Assembly: GCF_008041935.1 (NCBI RefSeq)
Contig: NZ_VKAC01000006.1
Span: 1 to 64,000 of the forward strand
Reading direction: 5' to 3'
DNA from: Quadrisphaera setariae
GTDB lineage: Bacteria > Actinomycetota > Actinomycetes > Actinomycetales > Quadrisphaeraceae
Length of the DNA stretch: 64,000 nucleotides
Of this stretch, positions 9,333 to 18,650 are shown in pieces. The notes below the pieces were generated by a model. That model was not told the origin of the DNA, searched no databases, and saw nothing but the letters and a program-made list of their open reading frames with translations. The number at the start of each line of letters is the position of its first letter. Position 1 is the stretch's first letter. A program made the position numbers and the translations under genes.

Positions 9333-10508
9333 ATGCCGTCCCCCGCCGCCCGGCCGCTGCGCGCCGTGCGGTGGGGGGCTCCCGCCCTGCTCGGGCTGGG
9401 GATCGTCGGGCTCGACTGGTACCAGCGGGAGGGCCTGCAGTACCCGGGCACCCTCGTGGCGGTCCCCCTGCTCGCGGCAGCGCTGGGCGGCCCCCTGGGC
9501 ACAGCGGCCGCCGGGGCCCTCGCGGTGCTGCTGTCCTACGGGCTGGGGGTGGCCGAGGCGACGCGCGTCGAGTACGACCCGAACAGCGACACGGCCGTGA
9601 CGCGGCTGCTCATCATCGCGGTGCTCACGGTCATCGCCGTTCTCGCCTCCCGTCACCGACGACGACGGGAGCGGAGCGCCGCCCAGGTCGCGACCGTGGC
9701 CGACGCCGCCCAGCTGGCCATCCTCGAGCCGCCCCCGCGCCGGATCGGCGGGCTCCGCTGCGCCAGCACGTACCGGTCGGCCACCCAGCTGGCGCGCATC
9801 GGCGGGGACCTGGTGGCCGTGGTCGAGACCCCGCAGGGCGTCCGCGCGCTCGTGGGCGACGTGCAGGGCAAGGGCCTCGAGGCGGTGCGCCTGGCCGGTT
9901 ACGTGCTCGGCAGCTTCCGCGAGCGCGCCCACGACGGGATGTCCCTGGGGGAGCTGGCAACGGCGCTGGACACCACGGTGCGGAGGGCCTCGCTGGGGCA
10001 GGACGTCTTCGTCACCGCGGCGCTGGTGCAGGTCGACGGTGCCACCGGTGACCTGCAGGCCCTCTCCTGCGGGCACCCCGCGCCCTACCTGGTGGCCCCG
10101 GGCGACTCCCGCGCGCGGGAGCTGCCCGTGGTGCCCGGACCACCGCTGGGGCTCCTGGAGCTGGCGGACCCGCCGGACGTGCTGCACGGGCAGCTGGCCG
10201 AGGACGAGCGCCTCGTGCTGGTGACCGACGGCCTGCTGGAGGCGCGCCGCCCCAAGCTGCTGTCGCGCGAGGCCAGCGGGCCGTTCCTCGACGCACCCGC
10301 GCTCCTGGCGGAGCAGCTGGCCACCGGGTCCCTGTCGCTCGGCCTGGACGGCGTGGTGCGCGGCGCCAGCCGCTGGTCCCGCGGGCGGCTCCGCGACGAC
10401 CTCGCCCTGCTCGCGCTGGCGCGGGCGGCAGCGGTGCCGCGGGTCCCTCAGCCGGGTGCGCCCCCGCCGTCGTCGTCGAGCTCCAAGGAGGGCTCTCCCT
10501 CCCGCTGA
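9333..10508 (+). CDS. SpoIIE-type PP2C protein phosphatase, membrane-anchored
   Basis: A 391-residue protein with about three N-terminal hydrophobic segments (residues 15-105), a short basic linker (SRHRRRRERS) and a cytosolic SpoIIE/PP2C domain. Metal-ligand motifs are GGDLVAVVE, VGDVQGKGLEAV and LVTDGLLEARR; the family stretch SCGHPAPYL is also present. Relatives dephosphorylate anti-sigma-factor antagonists, and actinomycetes have many with unidentified partners. A GGAGG site 7 bases upstream of ATG supports the start. The last 61 bp overlap the 3' end of convergent mnhG, so both mRNAs are mutually antisense there. No anti-sigma or antagonist gene is adjacent. Confidence 0.85.
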   Translation: MPSPAARPLRAVRWGAPALLGLGIVGLDWYQREGLQYPGTLVAVPLLAAALGGPLGTAAAGALAVLLSYGLGVAEATRVEYDPNSDTAVTRLLIIAVLTVIAVLASRHRRRRERSAAQVATVADAAQLAILEPPPRRIGGLRCASTYRSATQLARIGGDLVAVVETPQGVRALVGDVQGKGLEAVRLAGYVLGSFRERAHDGMSLGELATALDTTVRRASLGQDVFVTAALVQVDGATGDLQALSCGHPAPYLVAPGDSRARELPVVPGPPLGLLELADPPDVLHGQLAEDERLVLVTDGLLEARRPKLLSREASGPFLDAPALLAEQLATGSLSLGLDGVVRGASRWSRGRLRDDLALLALARAAAVPRVPQPGAPPPSSSSSKEGSPSR

Positions 10509-10843
10509 GGGCTGGCGGGGCGCAGGTCGTCCCGCTGGGTGCGGGGGTCGAAGGGCGCGCCGGAGCGGTGGGCGGCCACCCCCACCGCGTACCCCGCCAC
10601 CGGCACCGTGAAGAGCTGCAGGGCCGCTGCCACGAGGAGCACCGCCGTCGCCTCGACCCCCGGCACCAGCACGGCGGCGCCGAGCAGGAGCAGCACCAGC
10701 CCCAGCGCGGCGGCCTTCGTGACGGCGTTGGCGCGCAGGTAGGTGTCGGGCAGCCGGAGCAGCCCCAGGGCGCCCACCGCGACCAGCGCCACGCCCAGGA
10801 CCACGAGCAGCTGGCCCACCGCGCCCAGCCAGCCGCCGGTCAC
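10448..10843 (-). CDS. mnhG: Mrp antiporter subunit G (first cluster)
   Basis: A 131-residue MnhG/MrpG/PhaG subunit with three membrane helices and the family stretch GLLRLPDTYLRANAVTKAAALG. It is part of the multi-subunit monovalent cation/H+ antiporter that expels Na+ using the proton gradient. Start GTG 10843 overlaps the mnhF stop (GTGA). A long polar C-tail (RPASPQREGEPSLELDDDGG) extends beyond the usual domain and lies in the region overlapping the convergent phosphatase gene. Confidence 0.88.
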   Translation of the reverse strand: MTGGWLGAVGQLLVVLGVALVAVGALGLLRLPDTYLRANAVTKAAALGLVLLLLGAAVLVPGVEATAVLLVAAALQLFTVPVAGYAVGVAAHRSGAPFDPRTQRDDLRPASPQREGEPSLELDDDGGGAPG

Positions 10844-11091
10844 CTCCGGCTCCCCACGAGCCGGGCCAGGGCCACGGTGGCGAGGAAGCCCACGAGCGTC
10901 CCCGCGACCACGAGGTCGAGCAGCGCCGGTGCCTGCAGCCGGACGGCCAGCAGGGCGAGGGCGGCGAGCACCACCACGAAGCCGAGGTCGACGGCGAGCA
11001 CGCGGTCGGCGTCGGTGGGACCGACCACCACGCGGACGGCGGCCACGACAGCTGCGGCCGCCAGCACCAGCAGCGCCCCGGAGACGATCAC
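10840..11091 (-). CDS. mnhF: Mrp antiporter subunit F (first cluster)
   Basis: An 83-residue MnhF/MrpF subunit, about three membrane helices. The motif RVVVGPTDADRVLAVDLG is the family hallmark (GPT-x-x-DR). It works only within the MnhABCDEFG complex. GTGA overlaps with mnhE upstream and mnhG downstream show tight translational coupling. Confidence 0.9.
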   Translation of the reverse strand: MIVSGALLVLAAAAVVAAVRVVVGPTDADRVLAVDLGFVVVLAALALLAVRLQAPALLDLVVAGTLVGFLATVALARLVGSRR

Positions 11092-11480
11092 GGCGCACCC
11101 CTCAGGACAGCGAGCAGGCGGTCCTCGAGGCGGTGCAGGGCGGCCCGCTCGGCCTCGAGGTCGTGGGCGTGCATGGCGTGGACGGTCATCGACAGTCCCC
11201 CGCTCCCCGGGTCGCCACGAGGGTCGCCGGGGCTCGGGACGACGGCGGCGGGGTCGTCGACGGCCAGCACCACGCTGCCCGGCGTCAGGCCCACCAGCGC
11301 CGCGAGCGTCGCCACCTCGAAGGGCGTGCGGGAGCGCAGCGTCACCCTCAGGACGGCGGGCGCCACACCGCTGCCGGGGGTGAGCACCTCACGGACCACC
11401 TGGGCGTTGGCCCGCAGGAAGTCACGGCTGTAGGCGGCCACGAAGACCGCCGCGTGGCGCGGGCGGCGCAGACCGCTCAC
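11088..11480 (-). CDS. mnhE: Mrp antiporter subunit E, N-terminally short (first cluster)
   Basis: About 130 residues from GTG 11480, overlapping the mnhD stop by 4 bp. It aligns with the hydrophilic half of MnhE: FLRANAQVVREVLTPGSGVA, then TPFEVATLAALVGLTPGSVV and a C-terminal helix. The two N-terminal membrane helices seen in the second cluster's MnhE (208 residues) are missing. Upstream in-frame codons are only the mnhD antiframe, so no longer start rescues them. It may still assemble, as the conserved soluble domain is intact, but it is a reduced version. Confidence 0.82.
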   Translation of the reverse strand: MSGLRRPRHAAVFVAAYSRDFLRANAQVVREVLTPGSGVAPAVLRVTLRSRTPFEVATLAALVGLTPGSVVLAVDDPAAVVPSPGDPRGDPGSGGLSMTVHAMHAHDLEAERAALHRLEDRLLAVLRGAP

Positions 11481-12982
11481 GGTGCGCCTCCCACCAGCTG
11501 GACCGCCGCCGCGGTGCTGGCGCTCAGGAGGGGCTCGGCCCAGACGCCGAGCACCAGACCACCGGCGGCGAGGGCCAGGGCGGGGGCGAGGACGGCCACC
11601 GGCACCCGCTGCTGGACGACGACGGCGACGCCGCCGCCCTGGTCGCGCAGACCCTCGTCGTCGTCCTGGTCCTCCTGGTCCTCCTGGTCGTGGCGGGGCG
11701 GAGCGCCCGCGAAGACGCCGTTCCACAGCTTGAGCATCGAGACCAGCGTCACGAGGCTGACGGCCACCACGGCCACGAGCACCCACCAGCTGGCGGCCTG
11801 CGCTGCTGCGCTGGCCAGCTGCAGCTTGGCGACGAACCCGCTGGTGGGCGGCACACCGACCAGCCCGAGCGCCGCCAGCGCGAAGGCGAGCGCCAGCAGC
11901 GGCTCACGCCGCCCGAGGCCGCCCAGGCGCGAGAGCCGACCGGTGCCGTCGCGCACCTCCACCGCGGCCGAGACCGCCAGCAGGGCCGCCTTGACCACGG
12001 CGTACTGGAGGAGGAAGAAGACCGCCGCCGCGTACCCGGCCACCGTCGCCAGGCCCACCCCCACCAGCAGGTACCCGATCTGGCTGACCATGTGGTTGGT
12101 CAGCACCGCTCGCACGGACCCCTCGCCGACCGCGGAGAGCACGCCCACCACCATCGTCGCCACGGCCACCAGGAGCAGCACCCACGCCAGGCGGGTGTCG
12201 CCCTCGAAGACCACGGCCCACACCCGCAGCAGGGCGAGCACGCCGACCTTGGTGAGCAGCCCGGAGAACAGCACCACCACGGCGGGCCCCACCGCGCCGT
12301 AGGAGGCCGGCAGCCAGGAGTGCAGGGGCACCGCCGCCGACTTCACCGCCAGCGCCACCAGCACGACGCCGGCGGCGGTGGCCACGGCCGGGTCGCCGGC
12401 GGCTCCGCGCAGCTGGTCGAGCGAGACCGTGCCCGCGGCGCCGTAGACGAGGCCGACCCCGGCGAGGAAGACCGTCGAGGCCAGCAGGTTCACGGTGACG
12501 TAGAGCCTGCCGCCGCCGGGCCCGCGGCGCCCCAGCGCCACCAGCACGTAGCTGGGGATGAGCATCACCTCGACGAAGACGAACAGGTTGAACAGGTCGG
12601 TGGTGAGCAGCGCGCCGAACACGCCCGCCGACATCACCAGCACGAGCGGCGCGAAGAGGGGCTCGCGGTCCTCCAGGGTGCCCGCGGCCACCACGAGGCT
12701 GGCGGCCACGAGCACGCCCGTCACCAGCACGCCGAGGCACGCCAGCACGTCGGCGCGCAGGACGATCGAGACGCCCGCGGGCCAGCCGCCGGCCGCGGCC
12801 TCGGCGGGCGCCCCCTGCAGCGCCGTCCGCAGGAGCGCCGCGGTGGCCGCGAGCACGGCCACCACCACCGCGAGGGCGGCCCACCGGCGGACGGCGGTGG
12901 CGCCCGGCGTGCGGGGCAGCAGCAGGAGCACCCCCGCCGCCACCAGCGGCAGGGTGACGACGGCGACGACGAGGGCGCTCAC
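11477..12982 (-). CDS. mnhD: Mrp antiporter subunit D (first cluster)
   Basis: A 501-residue, ~14-helix ion-translocating subunit related to complex I NuoL/M/N (proton_antipo_M domain). Key stretches are LFNLFVFVEVMLIPSYVLVA with the conserved membrane Glu, the helix VALAVKSAAVPLHSWLP with the Lys, and GVPPTSGFVAKL. These carry the charged residues used in proton or sodium movement. A triplicated 9-bp repeat encodes a QED-rich cytosolic loop (about 430-440). It is the fourth gene in the minus-strand order A(B)-C-D-E-F-G, overlapping both neighbours by 4 bp. Confidence 0.93.
   Translation of the reverse strand: MSALVVAVVTLPLVAAGVLLLLPRTPGATAVRRWAALAVVVAVLAATAALLRTALQGAPAEAAAGGWPAGVSIVLRADVLACLGVLVTGVLVAASLVVAAGTLEDREPLFAPLVLVMSAGVFGALLTTDLFNLFVFVEVMLIPSYVLVALGRRGPGGGRLYVTVNLLASTVFLAGVGLVYGAAGTVSLDQLRGAAGDPAVATAAGVVLVALAVKSAAVPLHSWLPASYGAVGPAVVVLFSGLLTKVGVLALLRVWAVVFEGDTRLAWVLLLVAVATMVVGVLSAVGEGSVRAVLTNHMVSQIGYLLVGVGLATVAGYAAAVFFLLQYAVVKAALLAVSAAVEVRDGTGRLSRLGGLGRREPLLALAFALAALGLVGVPPTSGFVAKLQLASAAAQAASWWVLVAVVAVSLVTLVSMLKLWNGVFAGAPPRHDQEDQEDQDDDEGLRDQGGGVAVVVQQRVPVAVLAPALALAAGGLVLGVWAEPLLSASTAAAVQLVGGAP
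11664..11690. repeat. Three 9-bp tandem repeats inside mnhD
   Basis: TCCTGGTCC, TCCTGGTCC and TCCTGGTCG follow one another. Being in-frame 9-mers, they encode a repeated Asp-Gln-Glu unit on the minus strand, in a loop that can tolerate length change. Confidence 0.85.
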
Positions 12983-13335
12983 GCCGGTCCCCTCGCGTCG
13001 TCCTCGACCGGCTCCGCGGCGGGTCCGTCAGCCGGTCCCTCCTGCACCGTGACCGGTCCCTGCCGGAGCAGGCCCAGCAGGTGCACGGTCACCGCGAACG
13101 CGATCACCACGGCGGTCAGCACGAAGGCCTGGGGCAGCGGGTCGGCCGCGGGCCCCTCGCCCTGCTGGCCGGGCAGCGCGAAGCCGCGCCGCTCGGTGCC
13201 CCCCGCGGTGAGCACCAGCAGGTTGACGCCGTGGCCCAGCAGCACGAACCCGACGACCACGCGCAGGAACCCCCGCCGCAGCACCAGCCAGGTGCCGGTG
13301 GCCACGAGCAGGGCGACGGTGACGGCCGTGGTCAT
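12979..13335 (-). CDS. mnhC: Mrp antiporter subunit C (first cluster)
   Basis: A 118-residue MnhC/MrpC subunit homologous to NuoK, three membrane helices. Family stretches GFVLLGHGVNLLVLTAGG and DPLPQAFVLTAVVIAFAVTV are present. The ATG at 13335 overlaps the mnhA stop (ATGA) and its stop overlaps mnhD (GTGA). It ends in an acidic tail. Confidence 0.92.
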   Translation of the reverse strand: MTTAVTVALLVATGTWLVLRRGFLRVVVGFVLLGHGVNLLVLTAGGTERRGFALPGQQGEGPAADPLPQAFVLTAVVIAFAVTVHLLGLLRQGPVTVQEGPADGPAAEPVEDDARGPA

Positions 13336-16106
13336 GCGCCAGCCCCTCCCCGCGCGGCCGACCGGTCGGTGACGGCGTCGACGGCGGCGGTGACGGGCAC
13401 GGTGCCCAGGCTCCTCACGCAGGCCGCGACGAGGGAGACGACCAGCGCGTAGACGCCGACGTCGAAGACCAGGGCCGAGCTGACGCCCACCGCGTACAGG
13501 CCCGGCACGGCGAAGGGCTCCATGAGCGCCCCGCCCCACAGCAGGGGCAGCAGGCCGGTCCCGAGGGCCACCAGGGCTCCGACGCCGGCCAGGAGCACCG
13601 GGTCGGTGAGGCGCGCGGCCGACCGGGCCCGCGCGGACCGCGCACCGGCGAGGTGCACGACCACCACCGCCGCACCGGCCACGAGACCGCCGATGAAGCC
13701 ACCGCCGGGCTGGTCGTGCCCGCGCCACAGCAGGAACACCGACAGCACGACCATCACCGGTGCCAGCGCCCGCGCGGCCAGCCGGAGCACCACGTCCGGC
13801 GGGTCGCCCGCGGCACCTGCCGACGCACCACGACCGCCGCGCGCGGGAGCTGCGAGGACGCCCAACCCGAGGGCCACGACGCCCACGACCACGGACTCCA
13901 GCAGCGTGTCGAGACCGCGGAAGTCCACCAGGACGGTGTTCACCACGTTGGTGCCGCCGGTCAGCGCCTCGGACTCCTCGAGCAGGAAGGCACCGGTGGG
14001 CGACAGCTCGCGCCGGCCGGTCAGGGCCCACGTGGCCAGGCCCGCGGCCGTGCCGGTCCCCACCGCCAGCGCCGCGGCGGGCAGGGCCCCGCGTCCTCCG
14101 GGGCGCGGCAGGCGCAGCGGGCGCCCGCGCAGCGCCAGGACCACGACCACCGCGGTGAGCACCTCGACGAGCAGCAGGGTGAGGGCCACGTCGGCGGCGC
14201 CGACCAGCACGATCCGCACCGCCACCACCAGGCCGACGAGCCCGACCAGCGCCACGAGCACCACGGCCGACGAGGTCACAGCGGCCGCGGCCAGCACCAC
14301 CACGAGCAGCGCCAGGACCACCAGTTCTCCGGGGACGGCGGTGGCGGTGCGCTCCGGCAGCGAGCCGCCGAGCACCCCCGCGCCCACGACGCCCAGCACC
14401 GCCACCACGGCCAGCGGCCGCGCCAGGTGGCCCGCGAGGGAGCCGCTGCGCGTCTCGGCGCCCACCCGGCCACCGAGCGCCAGCAGCCGCGCGTGCCCGG
14501 CGTCGAAGACCGCCCCGGCGTCGGGCAGGCGCAGACGGACCAGCACGGCGTCGACCGCGTCGCGCTTCCAGAACAGCACCGACCCCAGCGCCACGGTCAC
14601 GGCGGAGAGCACGACCTCGGTGCTCAGGCCGTGCCAGAAGTAGATGCGCGGCGGAGCGGCCCCGGGCAGGACCGCGGTCGTCGCGGCGTCGACGAGGGGG
14701 TCGAACAGCGACACCGCGGGGCCGAGCAGCAGACCCGCTGCCGCGGCGGTGGCGGCCGGGGCCAGGAAGCTCTTCGCGGGCTCGTACAGCTCGGGGTGGT
14801 CCGGCCCGCCGAAGGCGCCCCACACGATCCGCATCGAGTAGGCGAAGGTCAGCGCCGAGGCCGCCACGGCGCAGCCCGCTGCCAGCGGTGCCACCCACGC
14901 GGGCCCGGGTGCGGTGACGAACCCCTGGTAGAGGTACTCCTTGCTGACGAAGCCGAGGGTCGGCGGCACCCCGGCCATCGACAGCGCCGCCAGCGCCGTG
15001 GCCGCCGCGGTCCACGGCATCGCCCGGCGCAGTCCGGACAGGTCGCGGATGTCGCGGCTGCCGGTCTCCTCGTCGATGATCCCCACGAGCATGAACAGCG
15101 TGGCCTTGAACATCGCGTGGGCCGTCGTGTGGAGCAGCGCGGCGCCCAGTGCGGTCGGCGTGCCGACGCCGATCGCCGCCACGAGCAGTCCCAGCTGGCT
15201 GACGGTGGAGTGGGCCAGGATGGCCTTGAGGTCGTGCTCGCGCAGCGCCACCACCGCGCCGACCAGGGCCGTCGCCATCCCGACGGCCACCAGCGCGACC
15301 TGCCAGGGCGTCTGCTCGGCGTACAGGGTGGAGGCGCGCACCAGCAGGTAGATGCCGGCCTTGACCATGGTCGCCGCGTGCAGGTAAGCGCTCACGGGGG
15401 TCATCGCGACCATCGCCCCGGGAAGCCAGAACTGCACCGGCAGCTGGGCCGACTTGGTCATCGCCGCGAACAGCACGCAGGCCGCCACCGGCCACGCGCA
15501 CGGCGAGGAGAGCACCGCGTCCGGGTCCGCCAGGAGCACCGAGATCCGCGTGGTGCCGCCCGCGAGGGCCAGCAGGACGACGGCGACCAGCAGCGCCAGA
15601 CCACCGGCGATGGTGATGACGAGCGCGCGGCGGCCCGGGGCGACGGCCTTCGCGCCCGCCGTGGACAGCAGCGCGAAGGAGCACAGCGTGGTGAGCTCCC
15701 AGAACAGGTAGAGCAGCACCAGGTCGTCGGCGAGGACGAGCCCGACCATCGCGGCGGCGAAGACCGCCAGCAGCGGCAGCACCGGACCACGCGCCTTCTC
15801 GTCCGACAGGTAGCGGGCGCAGTAGGCCATGACGAGCGCCCCCACCACGAGGGCGACGAGCGCGAAGACGAGCGACAGCCCGTCCAGGCGCAGGGCGGCG
15901 TCCACGCCGAGGCTGGGGATCCACGCGACGCTCGCCTCGAGGGGGCGGCCGTCCAGGACGGCGGGAGCGGCGCTGACCAGCAGCCCAGCGGCCAGGAGGA
16001 AGCCTGCGGCCAGCACGAACCCGGTGCTCCGCCCGAGTCCGCGCGCCAGCAGAGGGGTGCTCGCGGCCAGGGCGGCGAGCAGCCCCAGCGCCACCCCCAT
16101 GATCAT
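13332..16106 (-). CDS. mnhA: Mrp antiporter subunit A fused to B (first cluster)
   Basis: About 924 residues, the large subunit of the antiporter. The N-terminal two thirds is a NuoL-like ion translocator, with LFWELTTLCSFALLS, a Lys helix (FAAMTKSAQLPVQFWLPGAM) and GVPPTLGFVSKEYLY. Then come the MbhD-like and MbhE-like helices, with an MnhB-type C-terminus recognised by HDQPGGGFIGGLVAGAAVVV. The A-B fusion replaces a separate mnhB gene, as is usual in actinobacteria. Two in-frame ATGs (16106 and 16100) compete; the second has better spacing from the CAGGG ribosome site. It heads the operon, divergent from the helicase gene. Confidence 0.92.
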   Translation of the reverse strand: MIMGVALGLLAALAASTPLLARGLGRSTGFVLAAGFLLAAGLLVSAAPAVLDGRPLEASVAWIPSLGVDAALRLDGLSLVFALVALVVGALVMAYCARYLSDEKARGPVLPLLAVFAAAMVGLVLADDLVLLYLFWELTTLCSFALLSTAGAKAVAPGRRALVITIAGGLALLVAVVLLALAGGTTRISVLLADPDAVLSSPCAWPVAACVLFAAMTKSAQLPVQFWLPGAMVAMTPVSAYLHAATMVKAGIYLLVRASTLYAEQTPWQVALVAVGMATALVGAVVALREHDLKAILAHSTVSQLGLLVAAIGVGTPTALGAALLHTTAHAMFKATLFMLVGIIDEETGSRDIRDLSGLRRAMPWTAAATALAALSMAGVPPTLGFVSKEYLYQGFVTAPGPAWVAPLAAGCAVAASALTFAYSMRIVWGAFGGPDHPELYEPAKSFLAPAATAAAAGLLLGPAVSLFDPLVDAATTAVLPGAAPPRIYFWHGLSTEVVLSAVTVALGSVLFWKRDAVDAVLVRLRLPDAGAVFDAGHARLLALGGRVGAETRSGSLAGHLARPLAVVAVLGVVGAGVLGGSLPERTATAVPGELVVLALLVVVLAAAAVTSSAVVLVALVGLVGLVVAVRIVLVGAADVALTLLLVEVLTAVVVVLALRGRPLRLPRPGGRGALPAAALAVGTGTAAGLATWALTGRRELSPTGAFLLEESEALTGGTNVVNTVLVDFRGLDTLLESVVVGVVALGLGVLAAPARGGRGASAGAAGDPPDVVLRLAARALAPVMVVLSVFLLWRGHDQPGGGFIGGLVAGAAVVVVHLAGARSARARSAARLTDPVLLAGVGALVALGTGLLPLLWGGALMEPFAVPGLYAVGVSSALVFDVGVYALVVSLVAACVRSLGTVPVTAAVDAVTDRSAARGGAGA

Positions 16107-16283
16107 CCCTGCGGACGGTAGTGGCTCGGGGGCCGGACCGCCTGCCGAGCGCCACCCGGTGCCCTGGCAGTCTGTTGCGTCGCCTTGTCGCACCACCCGG
16201 GCGGTTCGGTGGACCGGTCAGGTGGTCGAGGACGGCAGCAGGTGGCAGCAGCCAGACGCAGACAGCAGCAGACGGAGGCACCG

Positions 16284-18650
16284 GTGAGCGGCAGCGCCAG
16301 CGGCCTGGCCCGCGAGACGGCGGGCGAGCAGGCCCGCGTCGACGAGCGGTACGACCGGCTCGACCTGCTGCGGACCTCCACGGAGGAGCGCCTGCGCGAG
16401 GTGCGCGCCGCCGGTTCCAGCGGCACCCCCGCGGCCCGGATGGAGCGCGACGCCTTCGCCACCCTCTACGAGGACCGGCTCGCCCAGCTGCGCGCCGTGG
16501 AGGACCGCCTCGTCTTCGGCCGGCTCGACCTGGAGGGCGGTGACGTCCGCTACGTGGGGCGCATCGGCCTGTCGGACTCGTCGCAGGAGCAGCTCCTCAC
16601 CGACTGGCGCGCCCCCGCGGCCGAGCCGTTCTACCGGGCGACCGCCGCCGACCCCCTCGGCGTCGTGCGCCGCCGGCACCTCACCCTCACGGGCCGCACG
16701 GTCACGGCCCTGGAGGACGACGTCGTGGCGGACGGCGCCGCGCTGCCCGAGGGCATGGTGGTGGCCGGCGGCGGCGCGCTCATGGCGGCCGTCACCGCGG
16801 CGCGCACGGGTCGCATGCGCGACGTCGTGGCGACCCTGCAGGCCGAGCAGGACGCCGTCGTCCGCGCCCCGCTGCCGGGGGTCCTGGTGGTGCAGGGCGG
16901 CCCGGGCACCGGCAAGACGGCCGTGGCGCTGCACCGGGCCGCGTACCTGCTGTACGCCCACCGCGAGCGCATCGCGAGGTCCGGCGTGCTGGTGGTGGGG
17001 CCGAACCGCGCGTTCCTGCGCTACATCGACCAGGTGCTCCCCGCCCTCGGCGAGACCGGGGTGGTGATGGCGAGCCTGGGCGAGCTGTTCCCCGGCGTGC
17101 GGGCCACCGCGGTGGACGACGACGCGGTGGCCGCGCTCAAGGGCGACCCGCGCATGGTCGAGCTGCTGGCGGCGGCCGTCAGGCGGCGCCAGCGGGTGCC
17201 CGCGCAGCCCCGGCGCCTGGTGGTGGGCAACCACCGGGTGGTGCTGCGCCCGCGCACGGTGAGCGCCGCCAGGGACTCGGCTCGCGACTCCCACCAGTCC
17301 CACAACGCCGCCAGGGCCACCTTCGTGCGCCGCGTCATGAACGACCTGGTCCGCCAGCTGGCCTCCGCGCACGGCACCCGCAGCGACGAGCTCGACGCCG
17401 ACACCCGCCAGTCGCTCGAGGCCGAGCTGCGGGAGTCGCCGGACGTGCGCCGCGAGGTGAACCTCTGCTGGATGCCGCTGACGCCGGCCGGGGTGCTGCG
17501 CGACCTGTGGGCCAAGCGCGACCACCTCGCCGGTGCTGCGGCCGAGGCCTCCCGGCACGACCGCGGGTGGCGCCGCGAGGAGCTGGCGCTGCTGGCGCGG
17601 GAGAAGGCGGCGCCGCTGACCACGGCCGACGTCCCGCTGCTCGACGAGCTCGCCGAGCTGCTCGGCGAGGACCCCACCTCCGGGGCCGCTGACGCCGCGC
17701 GGGCCGCTCGCGAGCGCTCCGACCTCGTGGCGCAGGCCCGCAGCGTGCTGGAGTCGGGCATGGTCGACCCCAGCGGTGGTGGCGCGCTGAGCGCGGAGGG
17801 GCTCGCCGAGCGGTGGGCGACGGACGGTCCTCGCGGCAGCGTCGCCGAGCGCGCGGAGTCCGACCGGACCTGGGCCTACGGGCACGTGGTGGTGGACGAG
17901 GCGCAGGAGCTGTCGGTGATGGCGTGGCGGGTGCTGGCGCGCCGCTGCCCCTCCCGCTCGATGACCGTGGTGGGGGACCTGGCGCAGACCTCCAGCGCCG
18001 CCGGCGCCCGCGACTGGGGCCAGGCGCTGGCGCCGGTGCTGGGCACGGGCACCCGCACCCGCAGCGGGGTGGACCTCTCGCGCACGTTCACGCTGTCGCG
18101 GCTGACGGTGAACTACCGCACGCCGCGGCAGGTCATGGACCTGGCGAGCCGCGTGCTGGAGGCGCACGGTCTTCCCGAGGAGGCCCCCAGCTCCATCCGT
18201 GACGCCGAGGTGCCGCCCGCGGCGGTGAGCGCCCCGGCGCCGGCCGGCTCTCCGGCGTGGACCGCGGCCGTGGTGGACGCCGTGCGCGACCAGGTGGTGG
18301 CCCTCGGCGCCGGGCGCCTGGCCGTGGTGGCGCCCCAGCCGCTGGTGGCGGGCCTGCGGTCAGCGCTGGGTGAGGCGCTCGACGACGGCGAGGTGCGCAG
18401 CGTCGACGAGCCGGCGGACGCCGCGGTGACCGTCTCCGATGTCACCGGCGTCAAGGGCCTGGAGTTCGACGCCGTGGTGCTGTGCGAGCCCGCAGCGGTG
18501 GTGGACGCCTCCCCGCGGGGCGCGGGTGACCTCTACGTGGCGCTGACCCGACCCACGCAGCGCCTGCTCGTGGTGTCCTCCGCCCCCCTGCCCGCAGGCA
18601 TGGAGGAGCTCGCCGGCGGCCTCAGCGCGCCGGCTCACCGCCACGGCTGA
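16284..18650 (+). CDS. HelD/HelR-type RNA polymerase-associated helicase
   Basis: About 788 residues from GTG 16284, chosen for its GGAGG site 6 bases upstream over a start 33 codons earlier. A coiled N-terminal arm (about 5-75) precedes LTDWRAPAAEPFYRAT, a HelD hallmark. Walker A is GGPGTGKTAVALH (205-217), Walker B VVVDEAQEL, and later UvrD-type motifs are NYRTPRQ, VTGVKGLEFDAVV and YVALTRPTQRL. HelD proteins pry RNA polymerase off DNA and recycle it; HelR members also protect against rifamycin by displacing the drug. Resistance is therefore possible but not shown. Its 3' end overlaps the convergent sigma-factor gene by 29 bp. Confidence 0.85.
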   Translation: MSGSASGLARETAGEQARVDERYDRLDLLRTSTEERLREVRAAGSSGTPAARMERDAFATLYEDRLAQLRAVEDRLVFGRLDLEGGDVRYVGRIGLSDSSQEQLLTDWRAPAAEPFYRATAADPLGVVRRRHLTLTGRTVTALEDDVVADGAALPEGMVVAGGGALMAAVTAARTGRMRDVVATLQAEQDAVVRAPLPGVLVVQGGPGTGKTAVALHRAAYLLYAHRERIARSGVLVVGPNRAFLRYIDQVLPALGETGVVMASLGELFPGVRATAVDDDAVAALKGDPRMVELLAAAVRRRQRVPAQPRRLVVGNHRVVLRPRTVSAARDSARDSHQSHNAARATFVRRVMNDLVRQLASAHGTRSDELDADTRQSLEAELRESPDVRREVNLCWMPLTPAGVLRDLWAKRDHLAGAAAEASRHDRGWRREELALLAREKAAPLTTADVPLLDELAELLGEDPTSGAADAARAARERSDLVAQARSVLESGMVDPSGGGALSAEGLAERWATDGPRGSVAERAESDRTWAYGHVVVDEAQELSVMAWRVLARRCPSRSMTVVGDLAQTSSAAGARDWGQALAPVLGTGTRTRSGVDLSRTFTLSRLTVNYRTPRQVMDLASRVLEAHGLPEEAPSSIRDAEVPPAAVSAPAPAGSPAWTAAVVDAVRDQVVALGAGRLAVVAPQPLVAGLRSALGEALDDGEVRSVDEPADAAVTVSDVTGVKGLEFDAVVLCEPAAVVDASPRGAGDLYVALTRPTQRLLVVSSAPLPAGMEELAGGLSAPAHRHG

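Noticed and set aside
16107..16283. Rifamycin-associated element upstream of the HelR-like gene
   Set aside because: No convincing inverted GGGGCTTGC...GCAAGGCCC-like 19-mer was found in the gap.
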